From: Planctomycetaceae bacterium
GTDB lineage: Bacteria; Planctomycetota; Planctomycetia; Pirellulales; Pirellulaceae
DNA: 64,000 nt
Direction: 5' to 3'
Assembly: GCA_005798335.1 (NCBI GenBank)
Contig: SYJV01000285.1
Span: 1 to 64,000 of the forward strand
In this document: one piece after another, positions 42,701 through 44,390 of the stretch
Numbering within the stretch: position 1 is the stretch's first letter
Layout of the letters: each line of letters opens with the position of its first letter
Position numbers and translations under genes: made by a program
The notes under the pieces: generated by a model
Databases searched by the model: none
Told to the model about the DNA's origin: nothing
The model's input: only the letters and a program-made list of their open reading frames with translations

Positions 42701-43773
42701 ACAACATCGGTTCCACTGCCGCCGACAAACGTATTCCAAGTCAGCGTCGGGTCGATCACCAATTGATAGTTCGCGTCATAGTCGCCGACCACGAATCCAA
42801 CTTCATCGTTATCGATCAGTCGGAACTCGACATCGACGTAGTGACGCACGCCGGCGATATCTTGCCAAGCAACCGGGGCCGACTCGGTCAACGTGCCATG
42901 CTCGAAGTGCATGACCAGATTGCCATGCTCATCGAGACCAAGATCGCGGTTATATCGCAATTGGATGTTGTCGACGCTGACACCGGCATCAATGTAGTAG
43001 GTGCTCTTGAGCAGCGTGCTGGCATCCGATTCAAACACCGCGTCGATGCCCGACCACACGTCGGTGTAAAGAACGTTATGGTAACTGTCGGAGGTAGTAT
43101 CGAGTAGGCTTCCGCCGGTCCCAGCCTGTTGTGAAACCTGGGCAATCAAGTTTGCGCTGACGAATTCAACTTGCAATAAATGGTCGAGTCCGCCAACGAT
43201 GTAGGCGTCGTCATAGAAGGCGACGATTTCTCCCGATGAGGCAGAAAACTTGATGGTTGAACACTCATCGCTGGCGGTGGCGGTATGCGCAATAGTAGAC
43301 TGAGTTGCATGAATCGTGGAGACAGGGGACTCCCAATCTCTGACGAGGGCCTTCGAAGCCGTGTCTTCGATGCTGGCCGCCACATCCGCTTCGATGCCTG
43401 CGACCAGAATGTTGGTGTCGGAAACGGATGCATCAATCAAGTCAGATGGTCGGGCGGCCGCAAGATTCGGTGCAGCGGAATTAGAATTAGTTTGCGTTGT
43501 ATTTACCAAGACTGCTGATTCGTCCGTCACCCATTCGCCAAGCATTTGCTGTAGTTCAGGGTCAACGGGTTGAACCGAGGCGTCAGGTGTACCGTCAACA
43601 AAAAACTCGACCGGCATCATCGTTGCGCTGTAGTAGATGCGTGAGTCAAGGACGGCGAGGTCAAGTTCGTGTAGTTTGTGGCGTTGGCCCTGTGCATGGC
43701 GCTCCTTCAGCCACTGACGCACTCTTTGCCTCAGGCCCCAGAAGTTCTTCCATGTTTGCGATTGATCCGTCAT
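15790..43773 (-). CDS. Giant LamG/parallel beta-helix surface protein, N-terminal 9,327 codons up to an in-frame TAA
   Basis: Start ATG at 43773 is preceded by AAGG with six bases spacing, a modest Shine-Dalgarno. The basic N-terminus has no hydrophobic signal peptide but carries LDSRIYYSAT at residues 42-51, resembling the LEPR-XLL motif of planctomycete giant proteins. Next come a DUF7948-like region (about residues 174-343) and seven SBBP repeats (about 342-755). The rest is repeated modules of beta-helix ('NTIGG', 'NVISGN' rungs), LamG domains ('FxFDGxxDY' near the start, 'NRALTxxEI' near the end), Ig-like segments and SdrD-B-like domains. The product is presumably exported and binds carbohydrate or other surfaces; that is inference from domain families. 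The reading frame ends at TAA 15790-15792, but the same frame continues open to the window edge, so this is very probably only part of one gene. Certain as a coding frame; exact function unknown. Confidence 0.93.
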   Translation of the reverse strand: MTDQSQTWKNFWGLRQRVRQWLKERHAQGQRHKLHELDLAVLDSRIYYSATMMPVEFFVDGTPDASVQPVDPELQQMLGEWVTDESAVLVNTTQTNSNSAAPNLAAARPSDLIDASVSDTNILVAGIEADVAASIEDTASKALVRDWESPVSTIHATQSTIAHTATASDECSTIKFSASSGEIVAFYDDAYIVGGLDHLLQVEFVSANLIAQVSQQAGTGGSLLDTTSDSYHNVLYTDVWSGIDAVFESDASTLLKSTYYIDAGVSVDNIQLRYNRDLGLDEHGNLVMHFEHGTLTESAPVAWQDIAGVRHYVDVEFRLIDNDEVGFVVGDYDANYQLVIDPTLTWNTFVGGSGTDVVNDIAVDTNGNVYLAGYSSATWGSPVRAFSTGNDAFVAKLNSNGTLQWNTFLGGSGTVEDATGIAVDTSGNVFVSGYSSATWGSPVRAYGGGTSDAFSAKINTSGTLQWNTFLGGSGADFGYAIAIDSSGNSFLAGNSDATWGSPVRAYSSSTDAIAVKLDSSGALTWNTFLGGSGIDDARGIDVDSSGNVYLAGSSNGTWGTPLSAYTSGYDGSAVKLTSAGALSWNTFLGGSGNDFLYGIAVDTSGNAYVAGVSSATWGTPVAAYNSGNDAVAAKINSSGTLQWNTFVGTSGSEEALSIAIDSFGGVYLAGDGNTTWGTPWRAYTSSGPDGLVVQLNTSGVYVAHGFLGASGTDIAYGVAVDSIGTAYVAGSSLATWGSPVNAFSSGTEGFVAKIAGFTRVVTNTNDSGAGSLRQAITDANAIPGTDTITFNIATSDSGYNKNQLGVFTITPTSALPTITEAVIIDASTQSQYISSPVIEIDGSNAGASTSGFSIGSAGGGSTIKGFAINGYASGSGILVTTGGLNNIDANYIGIRPTGGDAIEGALAWWKGENNGNDSVGANTGTLLNGVTYVTGIVGTGFEFDGTDDYISVADANILEPTTNFSIDAWINTDTISGFDAILSKGQLNGGLGESYWLGLSNGRLAIFYTTSSNVAVQSLTSTTTLSTSSWYHVAGTYDGANIRLYVNGVEVASNAATGTVTYDTSILTIGAEMNSGSPASRFDGKIDEVALYGRTLAATELLASYNAGLSGKSAAKVSLVSNWQGEGDATDSRGLNNGTLTNGTTITTSAKIGSAFNFDGVNDSVVLANEDNFDFANSTATVSGWFKTSTTGVTQYVIGKGNSGEYQYTVYVGTSGALVGGMYTSAGSSLYIKNSVVAVNDGQWHHFAMSFDTNSATEDAKLYLDGVEQTTVLGDSRGANNYLTTGTSAVRIGGIGSGAFPFSGQIDEVSFNNRMLSATEVANLYASQSRDTNTIIATPVASYKMEGDANDYSASYEGTLVGSPTFAPGIAGQAVSLNGTSQYVTTPRITLASGLTMGAWINTTSTDASATYAGNAAQNVFGDSTNGVYIGFGVHNGKVRYNVYNSSWFNYDSTASVNDGKWHFIAASHDQASGQIKIYVDGVLDTTTTQTYHASSALDRIGAGFGNNDLFTGKIDEAAIYNRVLTGTEIATLYNNVAQSTVGNSVGVFLNASAGTEVGGSTAAERNIISGNYIGIDVLGNGVPKDAVSWWKADGNANDSVGSNTGTLNGATIVAGGLSGSTFKFDGTDDYVDAGDINAIDGAAQLTVDAWVRWEGTANSFGGGTVTIMRKQDAGGSSGVFALIGSGNIAQLYFNAGSWSSISGTSNIADGNWHHVAGTYDGTSMKLFVDGVLEYSTATSGSLGTGTHNVQIGGYGAASAQYWNGRIDDAAIYTRALSTDEVAAIYRSGGGAKGGNFIQGNYIGTNVAGTRSDGSQTYGVYIDSSSGNLIGGTTAGEGNLISGNSSNGLTIVTNSEATGIARGSLVQGNLIGTEVTGAISVGWQQSGIVLNQAPSNTIGGTSSAARNIVSGNSSYGIFGTGTLTENNSIAGNYIGTNVGGTSAVANGTGIYFASGPTNNTIGGTASGAGNVISGNTSDGINFASAGVESNTVGWWKGESNANDSVLTNNGTWTGTAAYTTGKVGNAFNFDGSSYVTLPNEAAYDFASQVFSVEGWFKTSSGSGTRRVLLNKGTAVDFQWDIEIYSDNKLYTGFHTAAGSDVYSKQSTATVDDGQWHHFAVHFDTRTSSEDLKVYLDGIEQTTVYADARATLNYNATGAQPLMIGAYNGTNRFTGQIDELSILGRAITSEEARQLYLTNSASKSGNVVYGNIIGRNAANSADLANGAEGIELYNSSNNIIGGTSTNQTNIIRGNTSDGVAVTGVGQISGQVAYWKADNNTTDLINGLNGTLTNGATYGTGYTGVASTAFSFDGTDDYVNVADNASLEFTTQMTADAWFNTTTTAAGFGQIVNKMGPSGNYAYSLFRNGSGLRADFSSDGNGGGNYVSISSASGLITAGNWYHAAVTFNNGLAKLYLNGVEVASSTLTISSIYGAGNAALNIGRDGGNVQHFAGRIDDIGLYNRALTAAEITTIFNTGTAGKTLPSQNDVIRGNSITGNGGLAIDLNNDGATANDAAPDSDGGPNALQNYPVINTVTVVGVNTTIAGVLNSKANTTYTIDFYSNSLADASGYGEGATYLGNGTVTTNGSGVGSFTITLTGVAASGLVSGTATEQLDVLNFAGTSEFALTSSALYTLSGYVFEDAGSDGVIGSQAIGDANNLGRSGVTVKLYADGGDGLANGTDDVYLTSTTTDGSGNYSFLVDNGTFWTVVDSHTITSATALNSGFAHGNTWADQTYGAAGALNGSSFQVSAGTLYGGRALQTSDNANSLSTSEHVTQVIVSSANQTNINSGFSFSVITNTNDTAAITDTNQWWNSSWTARRQLSFNNSSRSSSLDDFTVLVKLDATRVDYAKTQAAGQDLRFIDQNGTVLSHQIERWDEAGTSIVWVKVPRINALADGDFVWMYYGNATAADGQNATGTWNSSYRSVWHLNEDPGAAGASGIIDSTSNAQHGTDAGTMDAADRVAGKVGFAIDFDGVDDQIDVPDWNPNGANFTLSGWFSLTSTVNDVQPIFGNNQNSPLLGYNGSTGNFQALVQDSVSSTTLYWNLPGLANSGWHHVAMIVSETTDTWELFVDGVSRGTQTTALNYTHSNGQLMRLGRDYATTFTGSLDELRIANGLLSSDWITADYASTNDTLVGYSGEQTNVLQQGTLRQFILNANSLSGLQTSNFKLQTSDSGYNKNGLGTFIIQPPSALPTITEAVIIDATTQSQYISSPVMELDGSNAGYAANGFYITGSGSTIKGFAINGFSTANGIYAVNGSSNNIDANYIGMRATGGDAVEGAVGWWQGENNSNDAAGTSSGTNNGTISGGVSYVSGQVGTAFQFDGVNGLISVADSTLLRPQQLTASAWVKPDFSTMNSWGTIVIKETTGGWADGYGLTRSGSSNAMRFYVDHYNNNYVDGNLADGVWSHVVGTYDGATVRLYVNGILAGTDTFSGPIVHSTNILKIGSAGTSMSWKGAIDEAAVLNRALSATEIAAEYNAGLAGKSPAKIPLAGHWQGEGDANDSRGLNNGTLVNGATITSSGKIGSAFQLDGVNDYIELPVATPNETNFTYSLWFKTSDSGSSYQRLIGREFSNGRGWVIQQHPDGSVNLRLDSTSGGFQIPTGSGIAVNDGRWHMLTISLDDTSGTAKLSIDGKINSGSYTGSFAGYSGGFLRAGASAIGGGGYFNGNMDEIQQYNRALTNTEITNLYVSQSRDTDNVATGLIASFKAEGDANDFTSTNEGALNGGVSYVAGRSGQAFDLNGTTGYISIPDAATVEVTTQLTLSAWINPDDVANYRQIISKFGTSGNYAYQFGLAPSGKLRIDVSDNGSAYFNLESAASVIAAGKWSLVTATFDNGAVKLYIDGTQVASSTLGVTSIFASGTSNVNIGRDPAGVQYFDGRIDEAQIYNRVLSAAEITSLFNSTNQSTVGNLNGVKLESTSGNEIGGSTTAERNIISDNTNAGVYVVGNGVPKDAVAWWKADGNSNDSVGSNTGTLTNGATYAAGRSGQAFKFDGINDVVVVADSASLDLTNAVTMEAWVNPTSFTTTYSKVIAKDGAQRNYGLWIVNDGSLYLSLDTTTGSKAYASAAGTVSTNTWTHVAGTFDNASKTYAIYANGVQVLSGSFTGDMLANNDVLAIGGNNGNVFAGLIEDAALYARALSADEIAAIHRTGGGAKGTNFIQGNYIGTDVSGTRTVANSRGVLIENAAGNIVGGTQSNQGNVISGNTSDGVSISTRTLHNVGYWTGDGNTIDSVSTNHGTLTNGATYATGRSGQAFSFDGTDDYVQIGSSSELILNDKFTLDTWVYPTGPGGNASNRGIILCKEGEYEFARFHDGTLRYAFANANPGWVWVDTGYQLALNTWTHIAITYESGIVRVYGNGVQVFTSSTSYLNLGDVATTQNDLRIGGRQGSVQYYQGLVEDIGISNRVLTASEIYELATGVPVRQGAALVAGNLIGTSANGSADLGNGSNGVRIENTNSNTIGGTTAAARNIISGNDGAGILLSSADSNTIQGNYIGTTQSGSAALANPTGIIVEYDSSANTIGGTASGSGNVISGNTSDGILFRHGAGVSNNSVGWWKGESNTNDSVLTNNGTWTGTAAYTTGKVGNAFDLNGSSYVTLPNESAYDFVSQVFSVEGWFRTSASGGTYQMIASKGTPGNWQWNVYVNATTNELYGGIYTSSGSAVYLKNSTVSVADGQWHHFAIAVDTRISSEDLKLYLDGVEQTSVTTDARASLDYYHPGTSPVVIGARNGTFHFTGQIDELSILGRTITSEEIRQLHLTNSASKYGNAVYNNILGRNAANSADLANGGEGIELYNSSNNVIGGSGTNQANIIRGNTGDGVAVTDLGQVAYWRADNNTTDQINSLNGTLTNGATFGAGYTGASNTAFSFDGTNDYVEVADSNLLDTTTAVTIDAWIYTDLVNAVNTIVSKSGRNYYLGVYSTGQVHLSYLTSSSNVQLNTAAAVVGANQWTHVAGTIDTVAGTMKIYVNGALITQQATDGSMIANSNPVQIGAENGQYYFKGLIDDVGLFNRSLSGSEIATIYNLRTTEKAIPTQNNAIRGNSITGNGGLAIDLNNDGATTNDAFPDSDFGPNNLQNFPVINSVAVAGSNTTVAGTITSKANTTYTLDFYSNAAADASGYGEATTYLGSGSVTTNGSGVGSYSITMAAVATGFVSGTATEQLGGSNYGGTSELALTNGALYANSGFVFEDSAADGITGSQAIGDSNNLGRSGVTVKLYADGGDGLANGTDDAYLISTTTDGSGNFSFNVDNGTYWVVVDSKTITSSTALNSGFTSSDTWAEQTYGSASALSGLGFQPGSGTLYGGRNLETSDNATDLSTSEHVTRGVISGSALSGLNSGFSFSTITRTGDGEDDASTNRTVQGSLRQFIQNSNALSGVQTSGFRLQTSDSNYQRNEHGQWLFSVVSALPTITDAVVLDATTQDTYVGTPVIEIAGDNLTFAAHANYTFSTGSGTTVYDSAGIAENGTLMGGTLPTWTTGKIGGGISLASAGDYLSLSNSVLNGATNQTTSFWMKSTGVTSGYDSIVHGSATGNNEFEIAFLSNTQIWVTNHNTPFSMNVTNIGDNAWHHVVVVRDDTNNQITVYVDGVFMGSQSATLSALTVASGGLIVGQEQDTIGGGFEASQDYNGQLDQLRFHNFAMSASDVLVMYNAESGNVLRGSFEFNETSGTTAADSSSFAANGTLLGTAPPTWTTGKVGNAIGLGSTTDYVSLPNTILNGMTNVTTAFWVKTSTMTGAILSGAYAGMDNEYLIYANAPTSLRLDNHGNSATFTTSNLADNAWHHVAFVRDDTNNQVSLYLDGVHIGTQSITMSAITIGSGGLLLGQEQDLVGGGFDVLQQFDGSLDNLRFYGTALTAQQIQAIYSTELSGETYSASNFTAINGLHVTAGNSTIRGFAITDFATSDGIKLETGGGNTIEGNIIGLRPNGDGSTADVVGGAIGWWKAENNGNDSVGNNHGTLNGGVSFAGGRIGTAYSFDGVDDYLSIPDGPQFQNGRTFTVEAWINGDDLNRYAQIFSKSASTGDQAFHLGVQGGSTLRADFSADGNAYTAVYGPSLSNGVWYHVATTFDNGLVNIYVNGALVASQTITVTDVRMNNGVAARIGGRQAENQFFDGLIDEVAYYNRTLTASEIASNHAAGRDVTAASGVVARYTGDDNTNDSVGAFTGTQSGGVTYATGHKSTSGQAFNFDGVNDYVTLTNANTLGLNGNFTFSTWINADDLSSSRGILGTDSIGTNVGLHLCTINGRIRMGFYGNDTDGNAILSTGQWYHLTFRFNNGEQAIFINGQLDNATTGHAAFAGTSTVHIGRIFGGGYFDGRIEDATIVNRALTNEEIAKIAADDLIAHSPVRTSQVAYLQSEGNANDSRGINNGTLMNGANYAAGRVGQAFSLDGIDDHVSLTRQQLTSGLTYSAWVNTTSTDSTAGYAGNAALNVIGDSTGSIYAGFGVHGGKARYNYYTGSWNAVDSTVNVNDGSWHLITVTHDAASGAIVLYVDGTQQATSNLTYAVVNTGFDRIGKGYGTSDYFAGNIDEVIVLNRAASATEVAQLYTSGLRGSDVGNSVGVEVLNSAGNEIGGVFASERNVISGNTTQGVLLTGDGVPNNVLGLWKFDGSVTSATGANNGTAIGGVGYTNGQSVQGLLLDGTDDGVATPIVMNYASGVTLDAWIKTTDTGGLIIGDGGGDTNLVGAVLSVDAGSGGRIRFLSSKGVLNDSNFDIYGQVINDGQWHHVVGTWDGTTSTGGAKLYVDGVLAGSATADTTLGTVSHQIEIGRHQSIGYSPLSGQIDDAAVYARALTADEVAAIYRGAGGTKGGTIVRGNYIGTDTTGTRDQGNGSSGVRIQSSGNVVGGTITGSGNVISGNLIGVTIDNTTTNIPTGNVIQGNLIGTNAAGTGDLGNSSYGIDIRKGTGNLVGGTTASARNVISGNDIDGIVLYSQDVYGNTVSGNYIGTTISGSAALANTGNGITLDNVGSNTIGGNTTSAANVISGNSNNGVYITGNGAETGMAGWWKGDNSTNDVFNQNNASLVNGATYATGVTGAANSAFNLDGVNDFVQVNDADVLDLTTTVTMDAWINPTGLASSFNTIFSKTAWPERNYGLWIRNDGSVFVSTITGSGEQYSQSAAGVVAVGTWSHIAATIDNATKVMKAYVNGVQVLSTTFSGNLAANSAPLTIGANEGVNSFFSGKIDEVGLYNRVLTAAEIQDIFRAAGTGKAGNTISGNLIGTNAAGTAALANGQVGVYVNSSYINTIGGLTPAERNVISGNTNFGLRIYSGGYNSIIGNYVGVSSSGASAIGNVTGVYIDNSTGNNVGGTVAGSQNVISGNTGTGLAFYNVSSGNVVQGNLIGTNASGTGALGNTYGILTTLSDVVIGGTTAAARNVVSGNTTYGLWLPSGFTASSGATVIGNYIGTDLNGTAAVGNGVVGIEIGGSNHMIGGLTASERNIISGQTSGYGIDIQGPAKNNIIRGNYIGVDVTGAAALANSVGIRVLNATTTTIGGTANGAGNVISGNTTQGIRLEGNGAPSGVISWWKADSSSSTGAAIDVLGASDGTLQNGATYTAGKSGTAFSFDGVNDYVSATVAMTPSFTVSLWGKSNTATWNEHGWLASSRATNGFIIHPNQGATSVALYIFDSAGAITHIGNVTPADIQQWHNYTLSYDVPTSTAKIYLDGTLVSTTVVSLTRASSSNVVYFGSDGGSSRYGNGAVDEPAIFNRALTDSEIAALYNADGISLSGSGGNIVQGNRIGIAATTLAAIGNGGAGVYIASAGNFIGGTTTIAANIIANNSGDGIFVTSSETNSTNVANSILGDSIYSNGSSTATLGIDLGSNGVLTNDSGDADRGSNFGQNYPAIRGVDFSGAGATVSYSLDAPAGTYRIEFFDNSLADTSGHGEGQTFLTSQTITHAGGSVNYTSALLGGVVSGADLSMTATEDFGSSIFGSTSEFSLASIYTLVGTIFDDVNFSGGAGRDYATANAAAIASGFLTGAIRRSGVTVELYNSSGNYVTSTTTNASGQYTFGVTAGNYTVRAVNSTVSSVRGGSGLIGVQTFRTDASSGSTTSVTDHVGGETPNEVDAAANNGTQSFATLDNASGFDIQSVTTISVTSADISGLDFGYNFDTIVNTNDAGQGSLRQFIDNSNALANTNLAQSGQTAGKEVSIFMIADGQAHAGLNTSYANLLTGTLGTDARAVINLTSALTTVTAVDTTIDGATQTTFVGNTNPGSVGANAGSSMTVGVGVDGVAGTGDETTLNAFTRPEIEITGSGFTTQLINVTSTNFTLTNTASWLNGQNYVVYLGSAVSPLVQDNLIGTDATGSAKPTVAPAGSTSHIGFHSASSPTISHNYIASSTNTGAAHSAMYGFNATTATISGNEVTGAFNNAIWYYNNNSLLSGNYFHDISGIGANINNTAWSNMTIEHNTIANTTYGIWNQTGSNVTIRYNQINNNANLGIYVIGATPIQTTITKNAIYDNGGLGIDLGSPTGVAPNDGTFDANVGNDGIDYPVIRTVLLSGTTLTVTGYVGIAAGDTDFANATIDLYKVDNNPASQNGNIISGDGLSVAHGEGRWYLGTITGSVSDGNFSGSITLPGAVSLALGDEITATATIAAYGTSEFGANATLRSISGTVFEDKDGNLLVGAEAIGDANNPGVNGVTVKLYKDGGDGAANGTDDVLIGTTTTASGGAYSFTIDTGTYWTVVDSKTIASSVALNGGATNADTWAEQTYAVTDALRGIGFQPVTGALYGGRNLETSDNAASLADSEHVTRVIVSSSNIANIDSGFSFTTITRTGDGDDDGSSNRTVQGSLRQFIQNSNAIFSLQTSNFKLQTSDSGYNRNQLGTFIIQPTSALPTITDAVMLDATTQSQYVSSPVIEIDGSNAGVNASGLSITTGAGSTIKGFAINGYASGAGIEVTTGGLNNIDANIIGLRATGNDSVEGTIAWWQGEGTANSGTGQYNGNLNNGTTFATGMIGQAFSFDGVDDYILTSIDIQPSALATMTMSAWVKPTRLNHTSSQQILSGDDGGYDRGVGIVANTSMFGVQVGNGVWQPTSVDANAWQHIAVIYTSTNVYFYKNGVQYTYGSAPSGSMVSATTFEIGRDSAFGGQQYFQGLVDEAAVFNRALSVSEITADYNAGVAGKSLAKIPLVSHWQADGDATDSRGVNDGTLTNGATITTSGKMGSAFTFDGANDYVDLPIAASSSPTYTYTLWFNTTATTGWQRLIGREFASGLGWEVEHAPTGSLALRIDSDASSGQAVSNSSIVNDGQWHFMAVTMNDATKIATLTVDGVTNSGSYTGGWAAPTGGFMRVGGPILGGQYFAGQIDEVQVFNRALTTTEINAI
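17319..17353. repeat. Heptanucleotide tandem repeat, five units, in module 5
   Basis: Units are CGGAAGT, TTGAAGT, TTGAAGT, TCGAAGT, TTGAAGG. Nearly identical to the copy in module 2. Confidence 0.85.
17380..19770 (-). repeat. Large duplicated segment, copy A (matches 9900-12340)
   Basis: The DNA from the SdrD-B-like end of module 3 through module 4 to the start of module 5 matches, in the same order, the SdrD-B-like end of module 5 through module 6 to the start of module 7. The closest stretch is 17521-17950 against 10051-10480, where only scattered differences are seen. Confidence 0.75.
17440..19445 (-). repeat. Module 4: short LamG-free module
   Basis: It starts with NTNDAGQGSLRQ at about 19388-19412, then 'AGKEVSIFMIADGQAH', then short beta-helix rungs (TTATISGNEVTG, NNNSLLSGNYF), an Ig-like segment and an SdrD-B-like domain at about 17440-17948 (SGTVFEDKDGNLLVG). 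It has no LamG domain. It pairs with module 6, which has the same order and very similar DNA. Confidence 0.75.
19450..27735 (-). repeat. Module 3: GSLRQ segment, beta-helix with eight LamG domains, Ig-like and SdrD-B-like end
   Basis: The opening is TVQGSLRQFIQ at about 27662-27690. LamG signatures lie near 27290, 26650, 25830, 25200, 24595, 23840, 22630 and 21070. The first two LamG domains (GDYLSLSN, TDYVSLPN) are close relatives of each other. A long LamG-free beta-helix stretch at about 21240-22130 carries many 'IGG' and 'ISGN' rungs. The SdrD-B-like end (VGTIFDDVNFSGG) is at about 19450-19945. Confidence 0.8.
27603..27637. repeat. Heptanucleotide tandem repeat, five units, in module 3
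   Basis: Units are CTGAAGT, CTGAAGC, CTGAAGC, CTGAAGT, CTGAACA, at the same place relative to GSLRQ as in the other modules. Encodes part of VQTSGFRLQTS. Confidence 0.85.
34254..34288. repeat. Heptanucleotide tandem repeat, five units, in module 2
   Basis: Units on the plus strand are CTGAAGT, TTGAAGT, TTGAAGT, TCGAAGT, TTGAAGA. It lies just after the GTLRQ segment and encodes part of LQTSNFKLQTS. Confidence 0.85.
34880..35345 (-). other. DUF2341-type domain
   Basis: It reads WWNSSWTARRQLSFNN, then a segment with VLVKLDATRVDY, then VWVKVPRINALADGDFVWMYYGN broken here for length at VWVKVPRI and DFVWMYYGN, and ends YRSVWHLNE. The 'W....W..R..L.....' opening and the 'YYGN' followed by 'VWH..E' are typical of DUF2341, which often sits directly before a LamG domain, as here. 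Confidence 0.75.
35390..41505 (-). repeat. Module 1: GSLRQ segment, beta-helix with six LamG domains, Ig-like and SdrD-B-like end
   Basis: It opens with NTNDSGAGSLRQ at about 41450-41490. LamG signatures ('FDGxxDY' or variants) lie near 40940, 40295, 39640, 38890, 37680 and 36835. Between LamG domains the chain returns to beta-helix rungs such as GGSTAAERNIISGN. The module ends with an Ig-like segment ('SKANTTYTIDFYSN') and an SdrD-B-like domain at about 35395-35880 (SGYVFEDAGSDG, then GVTVKLYADGGDG). Confidence 0.8.
41510..42750 (-). repeat. Seven SBBP repeats, probable seven-bladed beta-propeller
   Basis: Seven tandem units of 57-61 residues (about 180 bp each) share the pattern WNTFxGGSGxD, then IAVDxxGNVYLAG, then ATWGSPVxAY, then AxAKLxSSG. 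The seventh unit is the most divergent (VYVAHGFLGASG). Seven copies of this family fit one closed propeller. The block directly precedes the first GSLRQ module. Confidence 0.85.
42745..43254 (-). other. DUF7948-like domain before the propeller
   Basis: The segment includes VLYTDVWSGIDAVF, a run of the form 'NIQLRYNRDLGLDEHGNLV', TESAPVAWQDI and LVIDPTL. This order (a 'gid' segment, 'LRY..G...L...GNLV', 'E.APVA.Q...G', 'LVIDP') is the family layout I know from proteins in which the domain directly precedes SBBP repeats, as it does here. Role unknown; usually found in exported proteins. Confidence 0.7.
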
Positions 43774-43779
43774 CGCTCG

Positions 43780-43783
43780 CCTT
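43780..43783 (-). promoter_or_regulatory. Ribosome binding site of the giant gene
   Basis: AAGG lies six bases before the ATG at 43773 on the minus strand. It supports this start over the overlapping 72-codon frame that begins at 43879. Confidence 0.5.
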
Positions 43784-44014
43784 TTTTAACACGCCACCGA
43801 ACAAGATTCGTTGGAAATCGACTGCATCGACTACAACGATTGCGCTGTCAAAGCGCATGCATGTGGTCGGTCTCCTCATCTTCCACTAGATCGGAACGCC
43901 GACTAGATTGCCGAAGAACAAAGATAATTGGTCTAGTGAATAGCCAGCAAACGCGGAAAACTTGCGGAATTTAACGATAGTATTGCTTCTGGTTATCGCA
44001 GTTCATCGGACAGA

Positions 44015-44148
44015 AGGCGAGCGGCAGATGGGAATTTACCAAGACAAAAGCGAGTACAAGCCCGAAGCGCAAGCGAGTGCGTCAATCCTGGCACACACTC
44101 GCTTGCGCTTCGGGCTTGTATTGGTAAGAAACAATCTGCCGTTCGCCT
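44015..44148. repeat. Palindromic element 1 (134 bp)
   Basis: A perfect 25-bp inverted repeat (44055-44079 with 44096-44120, 16-base loop) is flanked by further imperfect pairing. TTACCAA near 44036 pairs with TTGGTAA at 44121-44127, and AGGCGAGCGGCAGAT from 44015 pairs, with one mismatch, with the segment ending at 44148. Looks like a REP- or MITE-like element. The peptide KPEAQAS encoded across it is, as far as I recall, common among spurious planctomycete proteins. Confidence 0.8.
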
Positions 44149-44162
44149 AAGCACACTGATGG

Positions 44163-44185
44163 GCGGCACGGGCTAATGGTGCCGC
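44163..44185. repeat. Small hairpin upstream of the transporter operon
   Basis: GCGGCAC (44163-44169) pairs with GTGCCGC (44179-44185) across a nine-base loop. It may be a worn repeat element; no T-tract follows, so a terminator role is not supported. Confidence 0.45.
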
Positions 44186-44390
44186 GCAAATCTGCGAAGT
44201 GGCAGAGTGGCTATAGCTACTTGTCGACCTACAGGTTAAAACGTTTCCATGTTGGCCAGGCTAAATTAAGGCGAGCGCGATTGAGGCTTGATGGGTCGGC
44301 CGCAAGCGATGGTTCGACTTTCGAGCGTCTGGTCACCAATGTGTTGTCTGCAACAATGCGAGACTCGTTAAATCAGCGTATGGATAAGAG

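Larger units (their letters stand above)
43774..44390. other. Intergenic region between the divergent giant gene and the transporter operon
   Basis: This region separates two divergent starts and should hold both promoters; I could not assign -35/-10 boxes with confidence. It contains one long palindromic element (44015-44148) and a small hairpin (44163-44185). The short reading frames here (43962-44150, 44176-44394) are not convincing genes. Confidence 0.6.

Noticed and set aside
43661..43879. Minus-strand frame of 72 codons overlapping the start of the giant gene
   Set aside because: It overlaps the well-supported N-terminus in another frame and shows no known domain or ribosome site.
43962..44150. 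Plus-strand frame of 62 codons containing KPEAQAS
   Set aside because: It is read across the palindromic element and is explained by the inverted repeat.
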